Positions 1 to 6,897 of a stretch of 16,202 nucleotides of DNA are shown here, piece by piece. The notes under the pieces were generated by a model. The model had not been told where the DNA came from. It searched no databases and saw only the letters and a program-made list of their open reading frames with translations. The stretch lies in the NCBI GenBank assembly GCA_000980735.1, contig LBFQ01000061.1, positions 20,422 through 36,623 on the forward strand. The letters run 5' to 3'. Each line of letters begins with the position of its first letter. The first letter of the stretch is position 1. Source of the DNA: Candidatus Caldipriscus sp. T1.2. Lineage in GTDB: Bacteria > Hydrothermota > Hydrothermia > LBFQ01. The position numbers were made by a program, and so were the translations under genes.

Positions 1-1
1 G

Positions 2-226
2 GGAGGTATCCCCGATTTTTCGGCTTTAAAAATAGGGCCAGTCGCAATAGGCAGGTTTATAAATGCAGTTTTGAACTTCCTCATAGTTGGGACCGCGATC
101 TACTTTATGGTGGTGGTTCCGATGAACAAGCTAAGCCAGCTTATAAAGGAGCAGAAAATTACGGAGGAGACGAGGTTATTGAAGGAAATATTGGAGGAGC
201 TAAAGAAGGGGAGAAAATCACCTTAA
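2..226 (+). CDS. mscL: Large-conductance mechanosensitive channel MscL, C-terminal part (5' end outside window)
   Basis: Only the last 74 codons are present, in frame 2, ending in TAA at 224-226. MscL is a homopentameric inner-membrane channel that opens under membrane tension and releases solutes during hypo-osmotic shock. The fragment carries the end of the periplasmic loop, then a second transmembrane segment (about residues 17-40 of the fragment, including GRFINAVLNFLIVGTAIYFM), then a charged cytoplasmic helix with EETRLLKEILEEL. That helix corresponds to the C-terminal bundle helix of MscL, which in E. coli contains EVLLTEIRDLL. The order and spacing of TM2, the Lys/Asn-rich linker and the C-terminal helix are typical, so the identification rests on sequence similarity despite the truncation by the window edge. 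The gene is convergent with rseP and the two stop regions overlap by 9 nt, leaving no room for an intergenic terminator. Confidence 0.88.
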   Translation, partial: GGIPDFSALKIGPVAIGRFINAVLNFLIVGTAIYFMVVVPMNKLSQLIKEQKITEETRLLKEILEELKKGRKSP

Positions 227-1516
227 CATATCCCAAAGTTTTCCCGTAATCAGCCTCTTTATGTCCAACCCTATGGCGAAAATCGCTATGCTAATAATTA
301 TTATTATCCCTATCATAAGGGCGGTGGAGCTTGCCCTCTCGGGGATCCTCTTTCCGGAAAATCTGTAATAAATTTCATCAACAACGAGGTACACAATATG
401 ACCGCCATCCAAACCCGGAATGGGAAGGAGGTTTATTATGGCGAGGTTTATGGTTATTACTATCAGTATGGATAGCCAAACGTCAAGGCCTGAGGAAGCG
501 GCGGAAGCCATAACCGCCCCTATGGTTATCGGTCCCCCAACGGATTCCTCAATCTTCGTCTCCCCACTCACCAGTTTCTTAAGCCCTTCAAAGAAGAAAA
601 GGGAAAACTTTTTTGTCAGGAAAATTGTCCCATCTATAACCTTCTCCGGACTCGGGGGCCAGATCTTATTGTATTTTACGAACATCCCCAGCTTACCCTT
701 TCCCCCCTCGTACTTCACCGGGAGGGTAAAGGACAATATTTCCCCATTTCTGATAACCTCAAGTTTAACCGTATCCCCTTCTCCCTTTGACTGTACGTAA
801 GAAACTAGATCCTGCCAAGAGAAAATCTTAACCGTATCAACCCTAACTATAATATCGCCGTTTTTTAGGATGTTGTGGGCGGGGAAGCCTTTTACCGTTG
901 AACCGACAACTGGGGGTATCCTAAACTCAAGGCTATCGGAATAATCCCCCGATAAATTCAGACTTAGAAGTTTCCCTTCCCTTAATATTTCAACCGTTTT
1001 TTTGTTTTTCCCTTTTAGCAATCTTGTTGCCTCTTCCCCGGAATTCGGGATCTTACCGTTTATTGAGATTATGGAGTCGCCCCTTTGGAATAGTGGGGAT
1101 TTTGAGGAATATACTCTCGTCGTAAAAACGGAAACCTCTCCGTTGTAAAGGGATACAAAGAAGGCTAATATAGGACCGAGGATGAAGGAGAATAGGGGAC
1201 CCGCAAAAACTATCCAAAGGCGAGCCCATAAAGGTATTTTAAAGAAACTTTGGGGAATTCCGGTGGGACCTTCTTCCTCAAACTTCACATACCCTCCCAA
1301 GGGTATCATGGATATCCTGAAATCCACTCCTTTAAAGTTGAAACCCCATATCCTCTTCCCGAAACCTATGGAAAATACTGAAGGTTTTATTCCGACGGAT
1401 AGGGAAGCTAGAAGATGCCCAAGCTCGTGCCAAACCACCAGATCCGAAACCAGACTATACCCAAAAGCTCTATCATCTGCCACCCCCACCGCCCTAACTT
1501 CCCTTATCACTATCAC
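218..1516 (-). CDS. rseP: Site-2 intramembrane zinc metalloprotease, RseP/RasP family (M50); N-terminus disturbed by frameshifts
   Basis: RseP-type proteases cut transmembrane substrates such as anti-sigma factors and signal-peptide remnants inside the bilayer. Visible here are the zinc motif HELGH (residues 30-34 of the open frame), the IPLGGYVKF segment (71-79), a second membrane span with AGPL (about 98-125), two PDZ-like domains (about 130-195 and 205-270), and a third membrane helix leading to NLLPIPGLDGGHI (362-374) with the third zinc ligand Asp370, followed by a last helix (about 398-418). The usual Asn of the AGPxxNF motif is Ser. The first ten residues (MIVIREVRAV) do not look like RseP; they match the conserved end of RNase Y. 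A better start is the ATG at 1476-1474 in another frame (MIELLGIVWF), which supplies the hydrophobic first half of TM1 that the open frame lacks but needs a frameshift before HELGH. Identity is secure; the start is not. Confidence 0.9.
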   Translation of the reverse strand: MIVIREVRAVGVADDRAFGYSLVSDLVVWHELGHLLASLSVGIKPSVFSIGFGKRIWGFNFKGVDFRISMIPLGGYVKFEEEGPTGIPQSFFKIPLWARLWIVFAGPLFSFILGPILAFFVSLYNGEVSVFTTRVYSSKSPLFQRGDSIISINGKIPNSGEEATRLLKGKNKKTVEILREGKLLSLNLSGDYSDSLEFRIPPVVGSTVKGFPAHNILKNGDIIVRVDTVKIFSWQDLVSYVQSKGEGDTVKLEVIRNGEILSFTLPVKYEGGKGKLGMFVKYNKIWPPSPEKVIDGTIFLTKKFSLFFFEGLKKLVSGETKIEESVGGPITIGAVMASAASSGLDVWLSILIVITINLAIINLLPIPGLDGGHIVYLVVDEIYYRFSGKRIPERASSTALMIGIIIIISIAIFAIGLDIKRLITGKLWDMLR

Positions 1517-2997
1517 TTCACCTGTCCAGGATACTGAACTTCTCTTTCTATTGCCCTAGCTATGTCTTCTGCCAAAGCGTAAGCCTCGAGGTCACTCACC
1601 TTTTCCGCGTTCACTATAACCCTCACTTCCCTTCCCGCGTAAAGGGCAAAGGCTTTCTCAACCCCAGGGAAGCGGTAAGCGATCCTTTCAAGTTCCTGTA
1701 TCCTCTTTATGTATTGCTCTATGCTCTCCCTCCTTGCCCCGGGCCTGGATCCAGATATGGCATCCGCAGCCGCAACTATTGGTGCCAAAATATATTGTGG
1801 CTCAACATCCCCATGATGGGCAGCTATGGCATTCACCACCGCCTCTTTCTCCCCGTACCTCTTAGCTATGTTCGCTCCAACTATGGCGTGGGAACCTTCC
1901 TCACCCTCAACCACCTTTCCTATATCGTGCAAGAGTCCCGCCCTCTTCGCGTCCTCGGTTGAAACCCCCAGCTCCCCCGCTATTATGGCTGCAAGTTTCG
2001 CGGTTTCTACTGAGTGCGCCAAAAGGTTCTGCCCGTAAGATGTCCTGAACTTCATCTTACCCACCAAATACACCAGCTCAGGATGCATATAAGGTATTCC
2101 AAGCTCAACGAGGACCTCCTCCCCTATCTGCCTAATGTGGTTCTCAAACTCCTCCTCAACTTTTTGGGCTATCTCCTCTATCCTAGCGGGATGGATCCTA
2201 CCATCCTGTATTAACCTTTCCAAAACGATCTTCGCCTTTTCCCTCCTTATAGGATCGAAGGACGAGAGGACTACTATTTCTGGAGTATCATCCACTATAA
2301 TCTCAACGCCGGTTATAGCCTCAAATGCCCTTATGTTCCTTCCTTCCCTACCTATTATCCTTCCCTTTATATCCTCGGATGGGAGCTCCACCACCGTGGT
2401 TGTGATCTCCGCCGTCCTTGAAGCCGCGCATCTCTGTATTGCCATAGCTATTATCTCCTTTGCTTGCTCTTCCGCTTTTTGCCTCGCCTCCTCCTTGATC
2501 CTCATGGATAATTGGGCAGCCTCTAATCTCGCTTTACTCTCTACAATCCTCATAAGTTCCTGCTTGGCTTCTTCCACGGACATCTTAGCTATCTCCTCAA
2601 GTTTTTGGGTTATTTCCGCCTCCGCATTTGCCACCCTCTCTTCTCTCTTTTTCAGCTGAGATTCAAGGTTGAGAAGTTCCCTCTCCTTCCTCCTGAGGCT
2701 CTCTTCCTTTCTCTTAAGGTTTTCCTGAAGTTCGTTTAAGTTCCTCTCAAGGGTCTTAAGCTCATGTTTCCTCCTTGATATCTCACTCTGGATCTTCTGT
2801 TTTTCTTCCTCTATCTTCTGTTTAGCTAAGCTTAGATATTCCTCCGCTTTCTTTTTTGCATGCTCCTTTTCCCTCTTTAAAATCTCCCTCGCCTCCTCCT
2901 CCGCCTTCTTTATCAACCTCCTTGTGTACCAAAAACCAAAGCCAACAATTGCTATGCTCAAAATTATAGAAAGCGCCAAAGTTATTATGCCCATCAT
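1513..2997 (-). CDS. rny: Ribonuclease Y; last ~16 residues displaced by an apparent frameshift
   Basis: RNase Y is a membrane-anchored endoribonuclease that starts mRNA decay in bacteria lacking RNase E. The order of parts is canonical: an N-terminal membrane helix (about residues 4-24), a long charged coiled coil (about 28-190), a KH domain with GRIIGREGRNIR (212-223), and an HD domain with H328, the HD pair 357-358 (LLHDIGK) and HH 394-395. The start is ATG 2997-2995, with AGGAGG at 3009-3004, 6 nt upstream; a second ATG follows directly. The upstream gene's TGA overlaps this start by 4 nt. The open frame stops after YPGQVK, about 16 residues short of the family end. The expected continuation (VIVIREVRAV, compare VTVIRETRA in Bacillus) is encoded immediately downstream in a different frame, so the true stop is probably near 1473. 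See the findings. Confidence 0.95.
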   Translation of the reverse strand: MMGIITLALSIILSIAIVGFGFWYTRRLIKKAEEEAREILKREKEHAKKKAEEYLSLAKQKIEEEKQKIQSEISRRKHELKTLERNLNELQENLKRKEESLRRKERELLNLESQLKKREERVANAEAEITQKLEEIAKMSVEEAKQELMRIVESKARLEAAQLSMRIKEEARQKAEEQAKEIIAMAIQRCAASRTAEITTTVVELPSEDIKGRIIGREGRNIRAFEAITGVEIIVDDTPEIVVLSSFDPIRREKAKIVLERLIQDGRIHPARIEEIAQKVEEEFENHIRQIGEEVLVELGIPYMHPELVYLVGKMKFRTSYGQNLLAHSVETAKLAAIIAGELGVSTEDAKRAGLLHDIGKVVEGEEGSHAIVGANIAKRYGEKEAVVNAIAAHHGDVEPQYILAPIVAAADAISGSRPGARRESIEQYIKRIQELERIAYRFPGVEKAFALYAGREVRVIVNAEKVSDLEAYALAEDIARAIEREVQYPGQVK

Positions 2998-3260
2998 ATC
3001 TCACCTCCTATTTCCCTGTTAAGCCTTATGTAATCTACCGCCAAGTGAGCCAATACACCCGCCAAAACGTCCGTAAAGTGCCCGTACCTACCGTTTTTTA
3101 AAACCTTATCGGTTTTTTCCGCTATTATCTTCTCCATCTCTTCCTTTAGTTGCTTTAACCTTTTCTCATCCCACCCCTCAACCTCTTCCCTCCCCTCCAG
3201 ATTCAGACTCCTTTCTATACGAAAATTCCCAACTTTTACCGTTATTTTCATCCTTTTCAT
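2994..3260 (-). CDS. Small ZapA-like protein, second of a tandem pair
   Basis: An 88-residue protein counted from ATG 3260-3258, which has GGAGG at 3270-3266 five nt upstream. A GTG at 3266 would overlap that site and is less likely. Predicted features are an N-terminal beta hairpin (KITVKVGNFRIERSL), a linker, and an amphipathic helical region ending DVLAGVLAHLAVDYIRLNRE. This layout resembles ZapA, a small tetrameric protein that bundles FtsZ filaments, and it parallels the upstream gene: both begin K-I-x-hydrophobic-K/R-V and both end their last helix with Gly-Gly encoded GGA GGT. Here those two codons also form the ribosome binding site of rny, and the TGA stop overlaps the rny ATG by 4 nt. 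Assignment as a diverged ZapA paralogue is inference; the protein may simply be an uncharacterised small coiled-coil partner. Confidence 0.7.
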   Translation of the reverse strand: MKRMKITVKVGNFRIERSLNLEGREEVEGWDEKRLKQLKEEMEKIIAEKTDKVLKNGRYGHFTDVLAGVLAHLAVDYIRLNREIGGEI

Positions 3261-3468
3261 ATACACCTCCCAAAGCGGTTTTAACGTAAGCTATCTCATA
3301 AGCCAGCATAACTATCAACTCCTCCAAAACCTCCCTCTGCGTCCCCTCAATTTTCAACGAAATCCTCTCTATGTTCTTTAGTAGCTTTTCCATATCTCCC
3401 TCTTCACCCTCCTTAAGATCCACATCCACCTCGTACTCATGACCCTTCACCCTCAGTTTAATTTTCAT
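3178..3468 (-). CDS. zapA: ZapA-like cell division protein, first of a tandem pair
   Basis: ZapA binds FtsZ and stabilises the Z ring. The protein shows a short beta strand pair (KIKLRVKGHEYEVDVDL), a helix around LLKNIERISLKI, and a long C-terminal helix REVLEELIVMLAYEIAYVKTAL, which matches the ZapA pattern in which the last helix carries an Ala/Leu-rich face. The best start is ATG 3468-3466; an adjacent GTG at 3471 is also possible. The gene overlaps the end of the upstream coiled-coil gene by about 10 nt. After ALGG the frame runs on for a hydrophilic 25-residue tail (from VYEKDENN) that overlaps the next gene by 83 nt. The tail looks non-native: one added base just after GGAGGTG would give an ATGA overlap with the next start, exactly as at the next junction. 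Position between pheT and rny, next to a ZapB-like gene, supports the call. Confidence 0.72.
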   Translation of the reverse strand: MKIKLRVKGHEYEVDVDLKEGEEGDMEKLLKNIERISLKIEGTQREVLEELIVMLAYEIAYVKTALGGVYEKDENNGKSWEFSYRKESESGGEGRG

Positions 3469-3655
3469 CACCCAAAACGGAATCTATTAAGGCCTTCATC
3501 TCCTCCAGCTCCCTTAATGTCTCCAGATGTTTTCTTTTTAAATCCTCAAGCTCTTCCAAGATTTTCTGTTTCTCTTTTCTGCAATCCTCAAGCGTCCTTA
3601 AGAGGCGGGATACCTTTTCCTTCAGGCTTCCGACGGTGTCCCTTTCGCTTTCCAT
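3458..3655 (-). CDS. Small coiled-coil protein, ZapB-like
   Basis: A 65-residue protein that is almost entirely one predicted coiled coil (about residues 8-58), rich in Lys, Glu, Arg and Leu, with no signal peptide or membrane segment. The ATG at 3655-3653 follows the pheT TGA after a single base, and AGGTGA just upstream (within the pheT end) can serve as the ribosome binding site. Its size, composition and place immediately before a ZapA-like gene suggest a ZapB-type partner of the division ring. Coiled-coil proteins have low sequence specificity, so the functional label is inference from context only. It could also be a general scaffold or an RNase Y/FtsZ-associated factor. Confidence 0.65.
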   Translation of the reverse strand: MESERDTVGSLKEKVSRLLRTLEDCRKEKQKILEELEDLKRKHLETLRELEEMKALIDSVLGDEN

Positions 3656-3656
3656 A

Positions 3657-5873
3657 TCACCTACCCCTTATCTTAAATTCCCTCGACAGTTCCGATACGA
3701 TTCTCTCAAAGATCGCGTTTATCTCATCCTCCGTGAGCGTTCTGAAGGGCCTTATGTGGAATCTCAGGGTGTAGCTTGTATGGCCTTCCGGTACGTTTGG
3801 TCCCCTATATACATCAATCACTTCCCATCCCTCCACCTCGGGAAATTCCGAAACCACCTTCTTTACGAATTTCTTGAGCTTTATGAACCTCACTTCCTTA
3901 GGCAGTAGGACGGAGATATCCTTAAATGTGGGGGATAAACTTGAAAGCTCCCTCCTCTTGTACTCCCCCAAATTCAAGGGCTTGAGGTACCAGACATAAA
4001 CCTTCCTCTTTATCCCAAATACCCTCGCCTTTTTGGGCCTCACCACCCCAATACCCCCTATCTTTTCACCGCTTAGGATGATATCCGAACTTGAGGATGG
4101 GTGGAGATAAGGGTCCGATGAGCTCTCCGTGAAATCCACATCTAAACCGAGCTTTTCAAGGAGCGCATCAAGGAATCCCTTTACCACCTCAAATTCCAAA
4201 GGCTCGTAAGAGCCAAGGGTTATGTATATCTCCTCGTTTCCCTCGGGATAAAGCCTTGTAAGGCAAAACATTGGAACGGGGGGGTTTCCAAGCCTAAGGT
4301 TATAGGATATGGGTTTTAGGATGTGGGGGATGGGGGAGGATGACAAATACTTGAAAGAATCGTTAAAATCGCTTATAATCTCGTATGTATAGTCTTCGCC
4401 AACCTCCTCCCTTGAGAACAATCCGAGGGATAGTGTTTGGTATGCTCCCCTGGATGATAGGAAAGAGATTATCTCCTCGTAAAACCTATCCCTGGGCTTT
4501 GGAGGTAATTGGGCGCTATGCGAGGGTTCTGAAGGTACTTTATCGTACCCGAGAAACCTACCCAATTCCTCTATTACATCCTCCTGGAGCTTTATATCCG
4601 CCCTATATGGGGGTGGGGAAACCTTCAGGGAGTCCTCATCGGAGCTTAAGATCTCGTAATCAAGCTTTTTTAAGGTTCCCTCAAGGTCAAAATTTACCCC
4701 CCTAAGGTAAATTGACACCTTACGTCTGCTTAAATTTATCGCCTCTGTGGGACTTTCCTTTCCCACCTTAATCAAGTTTGAATATTCCGCCCCTATCCAT
4801 CTCCTCAAGCTTTCCGCGACGAAAAGGGATCCAATTTCCACAAAATATGGACTTTGCCCCTTCTCAAACCTTAAAGATGATTCGGTAAAGATCCCTAAGG
4901 ACACCTCCGCCTTCCTTATGTATTCGGGAAGGAAATGGGCACTTTCAAGGAGAACCTCCTCCGTATCCTCGTAAGTTCCACTCTCCAAACCGCCTATTAC
5001 ACCTCCCAACGCCAAAATATTCTCTTGATCCGTTATTAAAACCAAACCCTCTGGTAATGAGTACTCTCTACCCGATAGATCCTTAAAGGTTTCCCCACCC
5101 TTAGATTCAACCACCCTTATCATACCCTTAACCTTCCTCCTATCAAAGGCATGCAGGGGTTGTCCGACTATGTAAGATGCCCAGTTGGTAGCATCAACGG
5201 CGGGGTTTATAGCATTAAAACCCACCAGGGAGAGTTTCCTTTTTATTTCAATGGGGGTTTCCCCCTTTTTCAACCTTATCAACCTTAGGGTGTAAATGTC
5301 GCAACCTTCCGTTAATATTTCTATCGGAAAATCAAATTTTTGAGAAGAATTCTCTTCAATCTCAAGCCCCCTGAATTTTAAATCCAAAAACAGTGAGATC
5401 TCCTTCGCCATCCATAAAACCCCGAGTAGGTCTGGCCTGTTTGGCGTGATATAAACATCAAATAGGACATCCCCTATTAGAAACTCCTTTTTGTAGTTTT
5501 CTGGATCTGAAACCCTCGCCAACCTTTCACTTTTTTCTGCCAATCCTAACTCCTCCTCCGATAGGAACATCCCCATTGAAACCCTTTCTCCGAACCTCTT
5601 AGGTGGAACATCCGCCCAAAGGAGGACCTCCCCCACGTTTACGTGATCCGTTGTTGCAACATCCAAAACCTCCCCATCAACATTCGCTTTAACCCAATTT
5701 ATCCTACCCCTTTCAACCTCAAGAACCCTCGCGGGTAGGATCCTTTCAAAACCTTCCCCTATTTTCCTTTTCCCCTCAACCTCAAATCCCATCTTCTCTA
5801 AAGCAAAAACGAAATCCCCCTCGCTTATTTTCTCAAACAAAAAGGCGTTTATATCCGAAAGCAAAACCCTCAA
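3657..5873 (-). CDS. pheT: Phenylalanyl-tRNA synthetase beta subunit
   Basis: PheT pairs with PheS as an (alpha-beta)2 enzyme that charges tRNA-Phe. At 738 residues it is somewhat shorter than the usual bacterial ~790. Recognisable parts are the N-terminal helix with GFEVEG (29-34), a compact OB-type tRNA-binding domain (about 45-110), TPNRPDLLG (143-151), the B3/B4 editing region with INPAVDATNW and GQPLHAFD (about 222-244) and ALGGVIGG (288-295), the B5 DNA-binding-like domain (about 382-447), the catalytic-like core, and the C-terminal ferredoxin-fold anticodon-binding domain (about 645-738, with SPTFKDISVLLP). The shortened OB domain lacks the HPNADKL-type loop. The start is a TTG at 5873-5871 overlapping the previous gene's TGA by 4 nt with no clear ribosome binding site, implying translational coupling. 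pheS, normally adjacent, is not in the window; an HTH gene occupies its usual place. Confidence 0.95.
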   Translation of the reverse strand: MRVLLSDINAFLFEKISEGDFVFALEKMGFEVEGKRKIGEGFERILPARVLEVERGRINWVKANVDGEVLDVATTDHVNVGEVLLWADVPPKRFGERVSMGMFLSEEELGLAEKSERLARVSDPENYKKEFLIGDVLFDVYITPNRPDLLGVLWMAKEISLFLDLKFRGLEIEENSSQKFDFPIEILTEGCDIYTLRLIRLKKGETPIEIKRKLSLVGFNAINPAVDATNWASYIVGQPLHAFDRRKVKGMIRVVESKGGETFKDLSGREYSLPEGLVLITDQENILALGGVIGGLESGTYEDTEEVLLESAHFLPEYIRKAEVSLGIFTESSLRFEKGQSPYFVEIGSLFVAESLRRWIGAEYSNLIKVGKESPTEAINLSRRKVSIYLRGVNFDLEGTLKKLDYEILSSDEDSLKVSPPPYRADIKLQEDVIEELGRFLGYDKVPSEPSHSAQLPPKPRDRFYEEIISFLSSRGAYQTLSLGLFSREEVGEDYTYEIISDFNDSFKYLSSSPIPHILKPISYNLRLGNPPVPMFCLTRLYPEGNEEIYITLGSYEPLEFEVVKGFLDALLEKLGLDVDFTESSSDPYLHPSSSSDIILSGEKIGGIGVVRPKKARVFGIKRKVYVWYLKPLNLGEYKRRELSSLSPTFKDISVLLPKEVRFIKLKKFVKKVVSEFPEVEGWEVIDVYRGPNVPEGHTSYTLRFHIRPFRTLTEDEINAIFERIVSELSREFKIRGR

Positions 5874-6529
5874 TGCGAAGGAATTATAAGGTTGTTTAGA
5901 ACCCTTTCAATATCGGGAAGTAGATAAGATTTTAAGGCTGGGGTTATTGAAAGGTAGCCATTTTTCCTAAAAATAAAACCCCTTGATATTAGATCTTTGA
6001 CGGTTTGGAGCATCTCCCCATTTATCTCCGAATACCTGTACTTACCTTCTATTGCCATCATTAGGGCTAGCTTTTCCCTTTCAGAGAAGTTTGAAATTAT
6101 AACGGCCCTTTTTAGTAGGGTCTTTGAAAGCCTTATTTTGCCCTTTTCCCTTGAGTTCCTTGATGCCAAAAACCTCCTCACCGCCAAGTAAAAAGCCCTT
6201 ACTGGATCTTTAACAGGATGGTAATTTTTGTTATTGATACTCCTTGTCCCCACGAGCTTGTGGCAAACCATCAGGAGGTTCTTATTTTCTTTTTTCATAA
6301 GATGGATGGCGTAAAGAATATCGTCTATGTCGTAAAAGTGCGGGTTTTTCTTCCTCCTCTGAAGCCCGAATCTGGACTTTAAGAGCTTGTAAAGTTTGTA
6401 CCTGCTAATTCCCAGTTCCTTAGCTTTTTCCTCTAAAAACTTACCCTTTTCCCCCTTCCTCCTTGAGATATAATCCTCGTATATTTTTGAGATTATTTCC
6501 GGGTCAATCCTCAACGTATTTTGCCGCAT
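5870..6529 (-). CDS. Putative helix-turn-helix DNA-binding protein of unknown function
   Basis: I do not recognise a named family. The 219-residue protein is basic and appears all-helical. Near residues 33-58 a segment containing AKELGISRYKLYKLL has the shape of a helix-turn-helix (Ala-x-x-Leu-Gly-Ile-Ser at the turn), followed by a basic stretch (LQRRKKNP). The next 60 residues (DIDDILYAIHLMKKENKNLLM) are reminiscent of the helical bundles after the HTH in N-terminal halves of Mu-type transposases, but no DDE catalytic domain follows and the C-terminus is another small winged-helix-like region (about 150-210). It lies between queD and pheT. The frame can start at ATG 6529 (26-nt overlap with queD, no ribosome binding site) or TTG 6514 (11-nt overlap). 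A regulator or nucleoid protein is possible; confidence in a real gene is good, in function low. Confidence 0.75.
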   Translation of the reverse strand: MRQNTLRIDPEIISKIYEDYISRRKGEKGKFLEEKAKELGISRYKLYKLLKSRFGLQRRKKNPHFYDIDDILYAIHLMKKENKNLLMVCHKLVGTRSINNKNYHPVKDPVRAFYLAVRRFLASRNSREKGKIRLSKTLLKRAVIISNFSEREKLALMMAIEGKYRYSEINGEMLQTVKDLISRGFIFRKNGYLSITPALKSYLLPDIERVLNNLIIPSH

Positions 6530-6851
6530 ATTTTGGCGTTTCCCAAACCCTTACCGAGATCACCTTGTATCCCTTCTCCTTGATCCTTTGGTATATGTAC
6601 CTTGCAACGTTCTCAGCGCTGGGGGGATAAGGGAGAATATCGTTGAGGTGAGTATGATCAAGCCCTAAGGATTCCAGTTCTTTCTTTAAGATCCCAAAGT
6701 CTATCCCAACCCCACTTTTATCAAGCTCCTTAACCTCAACCTCAAGCTCCACCGTCCATCTGTGCCCATGCAAATTTCTGCAGGGTCCTTCAAAATTCGG
6801 GAGAAAATGGGAAGCGTCAAACTCGTACCTTACGGTTAAAATCCACCTCAT
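6504..6851 (-). CDS. queD: 6-carboxy-5,6,7,8-tetrahydropterin synthase (QueD/PTPS family)
   Basis: QueD converts 7,8-dihydroneopterin triphosphate to 6-carboxytetrahydropterin in the route to queuosine; relatives make 6-pyruvoyltetrahydropterin. At 115 residues the length fits. The zinc ligands are H15 (FDASHFLP) and H28/H30 (NLHGH), the active-site Cys is C24 (GPCRNLHGH), the Asp-His pair is D65-H66 (LDHTHLND), and the substrate-anchoring Glu is E104 in WETP. SAENVARYIYQ is the conserved C-terminal helix. No other queuosine genes (queC, queE, queF, tgt) are nearby, so a different pterin role cannot be excluded. The ATG at 6851 has no ribosome binding site. It would overlap the frame-corrected ctpA stop by 4 nt (ATGA), so it is probably translated by coupling. 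Confidence 0.93.
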   Translation of the reverse strand: MRWILTVRYEFDASHFLPNFEGPCRNLHGHRWTVELEVEVKELDKSGVGIDFGILKKELESLGLDHTHLNDILPYPPSAENVARYIYQRIKEKGYKVISVRVWETPKYAAKYVED

Positions 6852-6897
6852 TTTTTTGAGAAGAGGTCCTCAGTTTTTTGAACCTTTGAGAGACGTT

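Noticed and set aside
218..2997. A natural RNase Y-RseP fusion protein (only one added base would join the two frames)
   Set aside because: RNase Y's HD domain is cytoplasmic, whereas the RseP N-terminus is normally outside the membrane, so the fused topology would not work. The ATG at 1476 with a hydrophobic N-terminus also points to two separate proteins.
5997..6191. Small plus-strand open frames inside the minus-strand operon (also at 420-800, 1182-1559, 2135-2659, 4385-4705, 7899-8234)
   Set aside because: They are antisense shadows of well-supported genes, have no recognisable domain, and lack ribosome binding sites or a promoter.
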